This document shows, one piece after another, positions 36,560-48,800 of a DNA stretch of 64,000 nt. Where the stretch lies: positions 1 through 64,000 of the forward strand of contig LRSR01000240.1 in NCBI GenBank assembly GCA_001579985.1. Reading direction: 5' to 3'. A program made the position numbers and the translations under genes. The notes under the pieces were generated by a model. That model saw only the letters and a program-made list of their open reading frames with translations. It had not been told where the DNA came from and did not search any database. The stretch comes from Hypsibius dujardini. Lineage: Eukaryota; Tardigrada; Eutardigrada; Parachela; Hypsibiidae. Numbering within the stretch: position 1 is the stretch's first letter; each line of letters begins with the position of its first letter.

Positions 36560-36765
36560 CGATTGGCATCAGCCAAGAATCTAGAATGCAGTTGCAATGC
36601 TCTGTTAACGCAACGTCTTAGGGCGGTTTCAAACCGCGTATCCAATGCTCAAACTGTCCCCAATGATGACCGTAATAGTGTGTGAACATTCCTGCATAGC
36701 ACATTGTTGTACAGGCACAGTCCGTGTCTCAGAAAAATAATGAGCTTCAGCTGAAGAAGACGCAT
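36560..36765 (-). pseudogene. Relic of first exon, third receptor subtype (inverted copy)
   Basis: Counterpart of 11642-11848. From the ATG at 36765, the leader MRLLQLKLIIFL is intact here (no early stop), but the conserved block after it is disrupted by small changes. No downstream exons of this subtype were found in the window. Confidence 0.6.
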
Positions 36766-36804
36766 TTTTCAGCCGTCAAGTTTGCGTGATGCTCATATTA
36801 CATG

Positions 36805-37433
36805 TACCAAGTAAACGCGGTGGGTTGAATCGCTACATGGATTGAATCGGTCGGGTGGCGGAGGGCGCCACAAGTGTAAATTGTAAACAGCACTCATTCA
36901 GCTTCACACACACCGTTCTTTACAATTTACACATAGATTTTAAGCTTTGATCTGAGCATTGATTTGCATATGCTCAGGCATACAGCCACATTAGCAGCAG
37001 GTCAAAAACTGCGACATCGAAGATCGAAGTTTCAAGCTTCAACATGAGCATCGATTTGCATATTTCGGGTATTTCACTCGTTTTCGGGTAATGTCACGAG
37101 GTCGTAATTATTGTGATGTGAGCTGCAATCTCTTCGACGACCGGTTGTACTTAAAAATGTTTGTGACAACCAGGATGTGCTACTGCACCCTAGAGATGTG
37201 CTTTGAATCATTGGCGAATCAAGATCGGCCTGGAGAGTATGGTAAGTTTGCTGGAGGGGGTGACAACCCCCCCCCCCGCCGGGCAAAGGATGCAAGTTTC
37301 AACATGTAAGAATTCTGAAACTTATGGCCCCCTCCGCGTTCTTCCCCCCTCCCCTGGAGGGGGGGGGGGCAACGATCCGGTCGGCCCAACGATCAATCCA
37401 CCACCGTTTTGAATTGTAAGATAATTCGCATAC
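36805..37433. other. Repeat-rich gap between C arm and pseudogene F
   Basis: It contains a MITE relative (36805-36930), sequence shared with the 59.4-59.6 kb region, and homopolymer G and C tracts around 37256-37280 and 37345-37375. Exons 12 and 13 of pseudogene F would be expected here and are absent. Confidence 0.5.
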
Positions 37434-40400
37434 TTCCATCTCTCCGTTAGTGGCATTCATTCTGTACAAATCCACATCACATATTCGCATTCCTGAAATT
37501 AGTTACAGACATTTTTTATATTTATAAAAGAATGAGAGCTTGATGAATCTGTTGTTCAGGTAGTTGGCCATCACATTATGGGCTGTACCTTTCGGTCCGA
37601 TGAAAACTGATCCGAATCGAGTTCGAAGGTTCGATTCAAAAAGTATTTACGAAAGTCCGTGCCGGTCATGGCTTCCAATTGCCTCGATGAAAACTGAGAT
37701 AAAACCTGCAGAAAATCGATTTCAATGACGCATAGTTTAAGGTTTCAGAGCTTAAGGTTATTATCATGGTTTCAATCATTCATTGGAGGAATTTTCTTGA
37801 ATGGTTTTACATGCGAATCTTCACCTCGGTAACACGGCCCATCACTTCGACTGCGGAAACCGTTATATCGTTGACCTGTCAAGTGAGAAAGCACAAATTG
37901 TTACAATAAAGTTTAGTTTCAAAAAAAAACAAATAAACTGAATAATCTTCTGTTCATTCGTGTTAGAGGAACGTGGGGCTTGCTGCTTGGATATTGTGCG
38001 GCTTCGCGGAAACAAGAATCGCAAGGAGGAGTATCAGGTTGTTAACTTATTTTATAAATTTTAGCAAAAAACGTATGTGCGGTTAATCAAACATGAAGAA
38101 AAAAGAAAACAATTTCACAAAGACTGCAAAAACGTTTCCAGACCTAATAATTGCTTTTTGTTTGTCCCCTTACATGACAAAACGAATTCCATTAAAAAAA
38201 TGCTATTAGAAGGAAAAATCCAGATTTACTGATTAAGGGATTGACTTTAGGAATTATACTTGCTCAAAACTAAAACATTATTAACGAACGGCGAACTCTA
38301 TCGGCTGTTTTTCCAATCACTGATTAAACGATCACATGATGTCAGAAAGGGCTTAGTCGAGGTGGCCGATAAATTAGTTAAAGTTTACGAATTCAACAAG
38401 AGCCTTTTAAGTGGCATTTAAGAAAAGTTAAAAAACCTTGACCGTGTAATTAAAGCTCACCGAACAACCACTTACAGAATTTTCGACTGTCAGCGTGCGA
38501 TTGTACTCAGTCTGTGACTGGTTGCGAATCTCATTCATTAATCCGGTAAGCACGTTCCATCGAGGAATGGGATTGCTGACTGTTATGAGGTTTTGGAAAG
38601 CGGTGAAGGCTTGCTGGAAAAATAAAATCAACTGGTTAGATTTTTAACAGAACGCGTTATAATTAAGATTGATAATTCAATAGATAATAGCGACAATTGT
38701 ATCAAACAATAAATTTAATATTTTTAATAATCTTGATAAGTTTTATAAGTTTTATCATTTTTAGAAAATTCTAATAATTTTATAACTTTAGTAATTTTTT
38801 TAGTTTTATTACACTTAAAATGTTTAATAATTTTAAAAATAAAAATATTAATTTTGGCATATATTGCTTTTAACAGTAATAATAATTTCAACCTAAATAA
38901 TATTTTTTGCGCCACATATGTATCTGGAAAGCCCTTTTCGTACCATGAAATTTCGTAATCTGCGTGCTGTCGCCACGAACAGCAAGATAACTGCAAGGCT
39001 AATGAATTATGTTAATCGACCAGGACACATTAATTACAAGCCGACATTACCTCGGCTTTGGGTTCCCGCTGTTTGTAGTACATTTTCATAACCTTCGTTG
39101 TCCGCACCAAAATACAAGACGTTTAAGTTGTCAATCTGGGAGCTCTTTCTCAGGGCATTAATGAAGCCACTGCACGTGGTGATATAAAATAGCGTGTTAT
39201 CCCCTCGGTTGAGATTCACGTCCTCGCACAGCAGACTAACGGTCGACCATAAATATCGCACGAATAAGGCTAGCATAGCTCGTACTAGACTTAATTGGTC
39301 AGACGATGGGAAGGTCACAACCGTGGGGAACCGTTAGGTGTTCGTCAGTGACAAATCCACCGCTAAGCTGAAAGTAATCTTTTATGTTTTTTCAAGATAA
39401 AAGGTCTACAGAGTTTGTGTTGCAGTAACTCACACTGCCATCAAGGGAACGTCCCATTCTGTGGATGAAACGAGAACCAAGTACTCAACTCATGCCACCA
39501 AGAGAAATATTTCTGGATTTAATGGTTGCCCCTTTCTATTTACTTCTAACAAAATCGCCTAAAGCGATGACTTCGAGGCTGCATCCTAAATTTGAAACAA
39601 TTCATGTGGTTATACTCACACGTCAGCAAGGAGCAACAGGAGATGGCACAGACAAACAATTAGTCGATTAACCCGTTTTTATATTCAGCTAAAACTTAGT
39701 GACAAAGAATGTTCAGTGTGCTCTGTTTGTGATTAAGATTTTAAATTTAGTTCTAATGAAACCAGATGAATAATTTCAAAAAGTTCAATTTTTTTCCAGG
39801 TAAAACCTGTAGTGACTGAAAATTTTAGTTCAATTTTTTTCATAAGAAAGTAAGGCTCTAAATAATTGGTCAATGAAATTTTAGTTCGGTTTCGGTTTAG
39901 TTTTTTGTTAAGTTTTGCCATTTCAATCTTTGATCAATGCGCAAATAAGAAAATGTATTTTAAAATAAATTCCCAACAAATTGTGGAAGGGTTTGAAAGC
40001 AGCCCCTCGAAACTTTTGAAACATCACAATCGACAAGGTAAATTGGTGGAAAATCCGAAGCCCATGCAAGTTCAAATATTTGAGTTTCGAAATGGGGTTA
40101 ATTTCAGCTAACAATTCTCACAGCCCACCTGGACTTATGAGAACTGTAAAGTCCCGTGGATTATCACGTATCAGCTGGTCCACCTCCATGGCCAATATCG
40201 GCATCAATGCAGCGGCCTCAGGACATGAGTAGTTACCGGGTTTATAAACGGATAATCGCCTGACTTGGCTCAAAGTGCTCGGGAACATCCTCAATGCCCG
40301 AGCCAAGGCCACGTCATATGCTGGACTCTGTGCGTAGTAGCCGTAGATGGGGTTGTCCCCAATGATGACCGATATAATAGTCACACCTCGACGGTCATAA

Positions 40401-40459
40401 CCCTCGATGCCGGAAATGGTCAAGTGTATACAGATCACGCAGTTCAAGAGCCTATACAT
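37434..40459 (-). pseudogene. Receptor F: G-type natriuretic-receptor-like gene, broken
   Basis: Recognisable exons: 40459-40129, 39585-39544, 39458-39434, 39367-39051, 38990-38944, 38613-38476, 37875-37825, 37705-37589 and 37492-37434. The start (MYRLLNCVICIHLTISG) and IISVIIGDNP block match gene G closely. Exons 6 and 7 are missing, with the space between exons 5 and 8 correspondingly shorter. In exon 4, a CAA of G is TAA (after LTNT). Exon 10 is one base short (117 instead of 118 bp). Exons 12-13 are not in place. Exon 4 is also nine bases shorter than in G, in frame. This is a decayed, inverted relative of G and the block partner of relic H. Confidence 0.85.
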
Positions 40460-41015
40460 TATACAAGATGTGGCTTATTTCGTATTGGAATCTTCAAAAA
40501 AATAGGGACTGAATTCCTAAATTTTAGCAAAGATTCTGCGCCGTGTGTTAATGTGTTAGCGTGCTTATATCGTTTCAGAAACAGTTGATCCGCACGTAAA
40601 GTTTTGCGAAGCTATGTTGTAGGCGGCATCATGAAGCGTGCTTTAAATGAAATTGAGCATTAGCGCGCGTTACATGTGATCACATGATTGACATGATTGG
40701 ATTGTTCCGTATGAGTATTTAGCCTTTGAGAAATGTGCTCGCATCTGGTTGATATACCTACTCCGAATTGTGGTTTTACACCTGAAAATGGAGTACAAAC
40801 AGGGTGGGGAACTTGTAGCCTAAGGCAGAGAGTGTCCAAATTTTCCATTTGATCCAAGTTGACCTCATTTCCCTACTGTTCGTGCGTATGTACAGTACAC
40901 ATTACACCTACCTTTAAAGGTAGGTTCAATGCTGAAGGCTTAATTCCGAACGGGGGAACTGCTAGGTGACTCGTACATATGCGCCTCATTTACGAGAATT
41001 AAGTCGTTTTGTTTG
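40460..41015. other. 5' flank of pseudogene F, shared with the 5' flank of G
   Basis: Positions about 40470-40950 match 55320-54240 in inverted pieces (for example gattgacatgattggattgt and ccgaattgtggttttacac). Near 40905-40925 a small palindrome, cctacctttaaaggtagg, occurs in both flanks in slightly altered form. No gene was found. Confidence 0.5.
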
Positions 41016-41230
41016 TCTGCGTACCCAGCTATCTGTCTATTTGGCTCTGTCTGTCTGCCAGCTTGTCTGCTAGTCTGTCTCTTTGTTTGTTAGCTTGCTT
41101 GTCTGCTTGATGGGCTGTGCGTCTGTTTGTCTGAATAGCTGTTTGTCTATCTGTTTGTTTGTCTGTCTATCAATCAGTCTGATTATCTGTTAGTTTATTC
41201 TGTCTATCTGTCTACCTAAGTGTTTGTCTT
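41016..41230. repeat. Degenerate TCTG/TTTG microsatellite
   Basis: About 215 bp consist mostly of tctg, tttg and tctatctg units (for example gtttgtctgtctatcaatc). Related shorter (CTGT/ACAG)n tracts lie at 29020-29042, 43220-43280 and 44512-44545, each beside a copy of the same dispersed repeat or a duplication edge. Confidence 0.8.
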
Positions 41231-41930
41231 GGGGTCTCCTTTCTTGCTCGACCTCGACCCGAAGCAGCTGTAATTTTTAACCAATTTTTTACAGTTTCGC
41301 CTGTCCCCCGCCCCAAACAATTGTTATTGAGGGCTCGTGCATGTGACATGTCTGGTCAATACTTGCTTCTATAGTTGATGAAGATATTGGGCGGTATAGT
41401 CGCAGTCCGTCCACAAGCACTTTAACGGTCTCTCATCGTACAGTCCGATTCACATGTCGCGCACATTCAGCTTGCAACCTTAATCACATAGATCTAACTG
41501 TAAGGTTTGGCACGAAGATCCGCAGAAACGTTTATCCGGTAGAACGCATAGGAGCAATTAGGTGCTTGATAAGCATAGTGGCGGACACCTGAAACAAGCC
41601 AATAAAACAAGGTGGTAACGAATTCAGGGAACCTGTTGTTCCGGCACGATAGGAGCATCCCTTCAAGCTACAGACGTGGGGCTTCTCTCCTGAAATGCGA
41701 TTACTATGAAACCACCGGCTCCAAAGGGTAATTGTGCCTAATATGGTATGTTAGTCAAGTTTCACGTCTTACCTGAGTAAATATTTTCATGAGTTTTCAC
41801 GTGAGCCTCTGACGGAACCTGAACGCGCATTCAGGATAATTGCAAGCAAACGGCTTCACACCTTCAGAGAAATAACAAATTGACATTTACTAAAACAATG
41901 ATTTAACAAAGCAAATGACGTCTGTCTACA
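41231..41930. repeat. Mosaic of dispersed repeats shared with duplication edges
   Basis: Positions 41231-41490 match 29043-29300 and, inverted, 44515-44262. Positions 41520-41640 match 29320-29450. Positions 41640-41710 match, inverted, about 52800-52740. Positions 41707-41930 match the start of arm Y (20722-20990). All pieces come from edges of arms X and Y, so this is a scar of earlier rearrangement. No gene is present. Confidence 0.65.
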
Positions 41931-43433
41931 TGAAAAAGTGCAGGCCCTGGTCTAGCTATCTTCATGGAATAGTATATGAGTCACCAGACACTGCTTAGTG
42001 GTAAATCCGCATCCCTCTTCATCACAACGGAATGGATGTTCACCTGGAAATTACCAAGTTACAAATCGCAGCAACTTTTCCATTATAATGCTTTATATAA
42101 TAAGAGCAGTTATCCGAGCCTTCGTGGACTTTTTGTGGGGGAGAGCCATGTGCGGGGAGGGGGGGGTCAGTTTTGTGTGGCTTAAACTACAAGTCCCCTT
42201 CCATTTCCCTCATCTTATCCCCTCTCACTTTCAGTTTTTTCGATGTTGACCGTTGTTCCATAACTTAATGAATCGGAGATTGCTTTTTCAGACCCCATCA
42301 AGTTTCCTTTACACAAACAAATTGAAACCTTAAATATTAGACACTGTCCGCACAAATTTCGTGCAAAAAAAACGCCCCTTTTTGCCCCCCCTTAAGTTTT
42401 GTTCACGGCATTTACACGACCGATGGCAAGCTTGCTTGGGGAAGTGGCAGGGGCTTGTTCAGGATCCTTACAGGTCGGAACCAGAACCCCTGAGAGGTGG
42501 GCCAGGGGGTGGGCAAGGGGTAAAAAGCATTTTTTATAAACTTAAACCAAAATTCGATAAATTGCTCCTGGTCGTTTTAAACTTGTGCGAATAATTACCA
42601 GGCTCCTGGGATTTCAAAATATTTTCAAAAACTCCAGTTTGGCATAAGAAGCGAATTTTTCCGGGGTCCAAAATAAATATGGATCGTATCAATGAGAGCA
42701 AAAGTGAAGTTGAACATATTCAACTATGATTTAAACTTTATGAAGAAAAAAAAAGATTTTTGAAAATCTTGTGAATTCCCATCCGGGAATTAGACCCCAG
42801 TCATCCATAACCAGGTATTGACTGGGATATATTTCACGGTGTCAAAAATAATTTTTAATATTTTTGCGTTCGTTGGGTCTTGGTGCAGTCGGCAAATCAA
42901 CCAATTTAAGAAGAACTGCAAACTGCGTAAATGTTTCGAACAAAACTAACGATTATGGATTTTTCGGCCATTTGAACTGTTTAATGAAATTCGTAAAATA
43001 CTGCAATAAGAAGTAGCACAAATTATCGTCAATATCTCAGGATATAAGAGGAATTAAATAAGGCGGCAGATACTGAAGTCTAAAGACTCGTCCAAAACGA
43101 GCTCGCCATCGCTGTTTTTACAAATGAATGAAGTGACAATTGCTTGGACAGCAGTTCCAGCGTCTGGCAAATTAACATGCATAAAAAACATGCTGGCAGC
43201 CGGGTTGTTGGACACGCAGGCATATCGCCAGACAGACAAGCAGGCAGACAGACGGACAGATTGACAGACGGACAAAACAACGGACGTCAAGTTTTGAGAA
43301 TGTTTTTAACTTTTGTGATTATGGCGTAAGCAAGTTTGCCTGGACTTGATTCCCAATCAGGAATGTTGGATGCATATTTTTTCGCAGTGCTAACGGTGTG
43401 ATTGAAATTAATTTAAGTCTGAAAGTGCAGGAA
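41931..43433. other. Non-coding stretch downstream of GPCR copy 3
   Basis: Positions 42430-42800 are a relative of the intron-8 foldback element (ccaggggtgggcaa type). Positions 42800-43100 correspond inverted to 10600-10240 (ttggtgcagtc, tcaatatctcagg). A CAGA-rich tract lies near 43215-43280. No gene is supported. Confidence 0.5.
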
Positions 43434-44167
43434 TCAAGAACGATGAAATAAAAGGTCACTGACAGCTTCCCGCAACTGTCGCGTGGCCATGAAGCACAGG
43501 ATAGGATTGATCCATGAATGAGTAAACTGAACAAAGAACTGGATTGCCGAAAAAGTAGCGTTCCCATAGTTAATGATGTCCACCAGCAGGTAGTACAGAT
43601 GGTTGGGGGTCCAGCAGACGACCACGCCCACCACAAAGTACGCTAAGACCCGGTCGTGCGAACGCAATTTTTTCTGCTTTCTTCCTCGGGAACTGTGCTG
43701 ACGAACGGCCGGCACCGTCACGTTTTCGTCTACCGTGTTCAGCCTCATCGGTGGTCGAAGTGGCGAATGTTAGCTCAAGGTCACAGATACAACCCCCGAG
43801 CTGCCGTTGATTGAGGACAGCCGGGGTTCGCCGGTCTGAACGCTTCCAGAAGCAGCGCCTTGTCGAATCTTATTCCGACGAAGCTGACGCATCTTGTAGA
43901 GGATGAAAGGATAGGAGAAGACGATGATAATTTCGGAGATGTCGTAACCGACAAACTCAATCCCCAAAGCGCCAGGGGTCCAATGTATCCTCGGTAATCC
44001 ATGCGGCAAAATTTCACAGGATAGATGACTGGATTTAAGCCGCCCAGGATGGCTGACAGACAGTTGAGGCCAATCACGAACCGCCACGTGAGGATTATGA
44101 GCCAGTTGGCGGCTCGCTTCGAGTGGGCGGTCCGGTAGTGCAGTGGGAAGGTCACCGCCCAGAAACT
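43434..44167 (-). pseudogene. 5'-truncated rhodopsin-class GPCR pseudogene (copy 3)
   Basis: Inverted counterpart of 9341-10073. Homology starts at FWAVTFPLHYRTAHSKRAA and runs to NPILCFMATRQLREAVSD and a stop at 43434. It shares the frameshift after YRGYIGPLA and the lack of TM1-TM3 with copy 2. Unlike copy 2, its TM6-TM7 segment is open from 43748 without the loop stop (RGRKQKKLRSHDRVL). It is probably dead since before the block duplication. Flanking homology with copy 2 ends at about 44262. Confidence 0.75.
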
Positions 44168-44261
44168 TTGGATTTGGTATGGTTTGCCAAACAAGATTAA
44201 ACGTTGTTTGACTGGTGAACATTTAAAACCGGCTTATCGATCAATGAACCCAATACACGTA

Positions 44262-44515
44262 TGTAATCAAGGTTGCAAACTGAATATGCGATACATGTGA
44301 ATCGGGCTGATAGATGAGAGACCGTTGAAGTGCTTGCGGACGGACTGCGACTATACCGCCCAACATCTTCATCAACTAAAGGAGCAGGTATTGACCAGAC
44401 ATGTCACAGGTACGAGCCCTCAATGACGATTGTTCTGGGTGGGGGACAAGCGAAACTAAAGTGGGTTAAAAATTATAGCTGCTTCGTGGTCGAGCAAGAG
44501 AGCAGACCCTAAGAC
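44262..44515. repeat. Dispersed repeat at the X'/Y' junction
   Basis: Inverted copy of the repeat at 29043-29300 and 41231-41490 (gatgagagaccgtt, gtattgaccagacatgtc, gagccctcaatgac). It lies exactly between the end of the GPCR homology and the Cys-rich unit, with an (ACAG)n tract beside it. Confidence 0.7.
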
Positions 44516-44831
44516 AGACATATAAATAGACAGACAGACAGACTGAAAGCCATGCTTTTGCACAAAATGCACCGATCGAATAATACACGCAATACCTAGA
44601 TGAATTATCTGCACAACTGTTGAAGGTTTAAAGCAATACGTTAGCATTTTTGTGGAATGCAGTTATGCGGGAAATACTCGTGAGCACGTTGACCCACTAC
44701 AAGCGAGAGGTTCACACTGGTACGTTTGACAATTTGATTTTTGCAAAAGGGCAAGTCGTTTTCCGGTATCTGGTTTCCCCGGGAAAAATAGTTGGTTTTA
44801 ACCACTAATGTCCTAAATAACTATGTCGATG

Positions 44832-45480
44832 TCAAATGATTGAGAAGTGAATTTTTTTATCAAGTGATGTAAAATATACCAAACTGAGCTCTTTCCAAGT
44901 TGCTGTTTTAATGGTAAAAATGGGTTTCCATTGTTTCCGGTACTTAGGCATTCTCTCGCACACACGGTTCATGCTGGCATCCGTTTTGTTGACCACCTCC
45001 ACAGTCCTTATGGGAAACATGGCCCTTTTAACAAGTGTAAATTCCGGCCTGGTTGAGCGTAGCGGGAAAATACTCACACAAGCAAAGTTTGTAGTCTTGT
45101 GCTTGCTGTTGATGCATACCGCATAAGAGTGTCGGAAATCGATTTCCGGTGCCATTTGCTTTATAGATTCCAACAGATCCATGCTCTGACAAACACTTCG
45201 TCTCAAATCCATTTGCGCCCTTAACCCAGGCCTGACACTGGCCCCTGCCCACGCGGTGTAGCACCGTCTTCACTCCCTTCATTTCATTATTTACTTCATT
45301 ATTTGAAACACATTTTCTCGCAGATTTAGTGGATATAAGTGGACAGGGTCTGTCCAATTTGTGTGTGTCAGAAATAAAAGTCTTAATCCGCGACCCCTGC
45401 TCGCAGTAACCCATGACTTTCTCCCCTCCCATGCAATTATGAGATAAATTACGACATAGATCCGTCCCATTTCTTGGCAA
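44832..45480 (-). CDS. Unrecognised Cys-rich ORF, divergent from receptor D
   Basis: Inverted copy of the unit at 27881-28616. The first frame (45480-45028) keeps TDLCRNLSHNCMGGEKV, and the second (45212-44832) keeps MDLLESIKQM and VVNKTDASMNRVC. The strong donor of the other copy reads tgt|gtgagt here. It starts about 380 bp from receptor D and runs away from it, the same head-to-head layout as in the B arm. No family was recognised and the exon structure is unresolved. Confidence 0.35.
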
Positions 45481-45857
45481 CCGCTGAATTTGAGAGGAAG
45501 TCTAAGCAACCTCCACCGACTTACCCGAAAGGTGTTGCAGATTACGTCCATTACAAGCTTTCAGCAATTATTACGCCAGTGTAGGGTTTCTCGCTGATCA
45601 GGGTCTCTGATGATGAAAATCTCTGGTTCGCTGATTTTAGGAAACGATCTGAGGCTCAAACTCTGAGACGAGGGTGAAGACAAACATTGACATTCTCGAT
45701 ATCAACCCTCCCTCCTGAAAATCATATACCCACACATATGTTAAATTGAGCCCCGTCCTATCTGATTTGAGAGCAGCGATACAGCTTTTAGAATCATTGC
45801 GAATATCTCATATGATCCTTTACTACTCAGCACTTCTAAATTTCTCCCGAGACAATT

Positions 45858-48800
45858 ATGGTCCTACGAATCGGTTTAGGGGCATTCCTGATTTTGATCG
45901 TATTGAGGAGCGGTTTTTCCAAGGCCGTTCATGTGATTACAGTCATGATCGGGGATAACCCTTCATTGGGTTACGTTGCCCAAAGTCCAGGTTATGATGT
46001 CGCCTTTTCCCGAGCGGTGGAGCTGTTTCCAGACGCCTTGCGAAATGTCACTAGGCAAACTGTTTATAGACCAGGGGCATTTAGCTGCTCGGAAGCGGCG
46101 GAGATCATGCCGTTTGTGGCGGTCGAGATATCCAACATTCTGGATGAGCATCGTTTCGATTTTAATATTCTCATCAGTTCGGGTATAACAATATTATATA
46201 TATTATGCTTTCTAATTTTTTTATTGGCTGTTTAAAGTTTTTATTTTTTAATTTTAATCAGGTTGTTATACAAACATTCTTCTTTGTGGTAAGATATATT
46301 TTTAAACCTTGTTGGATAATTCGCAGGATGCAGTCTTGAAGTGATGACATTAGGAGACTTCGCAAGAGGTAAGACGTTAGATAATAGCATTCCTTTTTTC
46401 CGGAAAACTGTATTCAAATATAAATTAATCAAGTCACAAAAGTCACAAAAGTTACAAAAGTCCCAAAAGACTATTAGTGCAATGTGCGTCGGGCTGAAGT
46501 TGAAATCTAGTTTGGGCTTCTGATTATCTCATCGTCTGTCCTTAGGAATTATTGGCGGAAAACCCCATTTATTTCGCTATTTTTTACTCTTTCCGTCTGA
46601 CGGAATAAATATTAATGCGCCTAAACATGGCTATTACTAGAAAATATTTGGAATGAAGAAAATAATGTTTTTATTTGATTCGAATTTTTAGAGATATACG
46701 AATTGGTTGTTAAAACTATTTAGTACAGTTCTTCGGGGAATCTAAACCTTTCATTTACGGTTTAGTCGGATCTATTTTCAGTTGCGTAATTCCAAATTTG
46801 TTTTATTTGTTTTCAGGTAAATCTTAAGTAAACGAAGCTTGAGCTTGCGTATTTACATAATAATTTATAAACGCACATAAAAATAATAATACTAATTACT
46901 CAGTTATAAATAATAAAATCAAAACAAATGAATTACTGATCATTTTGTTTAGTTGGTTACGATTTCTAACTAGTCTAAATGTTACATTAGGTACATCCAT
47001 TTTTTTCAACGTTTCAAAATGTATATGAAACAACGCTCAAGGGAGATCAATTAGCGGTAAACATTGAATAATTCTGGGAACTAAGCATAATTGGTATCGT
47101 CTTTCTCAGAATGGAATGTGCCTCTTCTCGCAACGTAAGTGCTTAAAATAATACCATAATTAATTGGCACACGCATAACGTATTTAAATGATCATCTTTC
47201 CTGCTAGGATTGCGATTGACCAGTCTCTGACAAACGTACAACGTTATCCCACTGTCGTAGCCTTTCCCTCATCCGATCAAACAACCCTGATCCGGGCGAT
47301 CATGTTTCTGTTGGATCGATTTTCCTGGACGACAGTGAGCCTCATTTGTGAGGATCCAAATCTGAGGGTCTCTATCGCGGGAGTGTATTATAATACCGCG
47401 TGTCGAGGGTTCCTCACTGTCTTGGGTGGCCAGAAGAACAAGTACAATTTACATGTCCATTACTTTGACCCGAAAGTCAAAGAAGGCGATTTAGATGCTT
47501 ACAGCAGTGTTTTTCGCAATGCCGCAACCCAGAGTCGAGGTAACAGGACAAATGAAAAATGTTTAACTACCGAACGAGTGACTAATGATTTCCTTCTCGA
47601 CAGTTATCATATGTCTTATTTCCACGAGCCCAGGATTACGTGACTTCATGGTATGTATATTCGAAATAGCTTCCTAAGAATAATATTCTTTTGGTCATTT
47701 GTTATTAATCTGTATTCTTTTTCATTTGGTTTTATTTAACAGCCTATTCTTAGACAAACATATTCATTCAAAAGATACCAATTATCGTTCTTCATCCTTT
47801 TAGAAGTATATTTTATCATGCCAAATAAAGTTTTGAATGGCTAGTTTGTCAGATAATCTTCGCATTTTTTGTAATACTTCAACCAAATGTATTTTTATTA
47901 ACTGTTAATTACGTCATTTTTCAAAGCTTTTTCTACATTACAGATTAACGCAGAGCGTCTTGGAATGACTGAGGGAGATTTTGTTAGTATACCTAAGTTG
48001 GGTTAATAAACTTCCTCTACGTTATGAAGTATGTCAACATCCCTAATTTCAGATCTTTATTGCCCCACGTTCGCCCATAGTCCCTACGGAAAGCATGCAA
48101 CTAAGAAATGAGTCGAACTGGGTATTTGCAGAACGCACCCTGAAACGTTCCTAAAATTGTTTGACCCACGGGAACTCTTTTGACTTGGTAAAATTCATAG
48201 CCTGCAGGTTTGACCTTTCAAAGCCTGATGCTGGTGAATAATCCCATTCCAAATTGGGCAGCTCTCAGCGGAGTCTTGCAAAGCATACGCAATACATCTC
48301 AAGTCCGCTACAATAAGTAGCTCACTAATATTGAAATGGTATGATCAACAAAACATACCATAGGCTCGTTTAGGGTCCTTACAGATCAGAACCAGGCCCC
48401 TTCATGGTAGAACCAGAAGTGGGCAATGGAGCGAAAAGCATTTTTTTCAAAATTGAACCCAGATTTTGGCCTTTCGTCCTAATTATTTTAGGACTTTTGA
48501 GAGTCTGTGTTTGATTTCCAGGAGCCCCCTTAATTTCAATTTTTTTTCAAAAACATCAATTTTTCGTTCAAATTTTAGGCTTGTTGAGGCTGAATACATG
48601 CTCTCTATTAGGAATACAAATGAGAGGTTCAAAACATTCAAGAACTGTCCAAATTTGAAGAACTGATGTTCTTGAACACGTTCTCGAACCCCGAAAAATC
48701 AGACCCCAAGACCCCCGCACGTTTTTAAACGATCAGGAACAAAAGGCCGAATTCCGAAATCTTTATTGAAAAAAACCCCTGCCCCTTTGTCCGCCCCTAT

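Larger units (their letters stand above)
29305..36800. repeat. Duplication arm X' (C side), inverted partner of 11.6-19.1 kb
   Basis: The arm begins beside ctttagcatgtgaatcctca and carries receptor C, the flanking MITE and the exon-1 relic in reverse order to the A arm. Intron lengths such as intron 5 (120 bp) and embedded elements match A, not B or D. This shows that A and C are the true duplicate pair. Confidence 0.85.
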
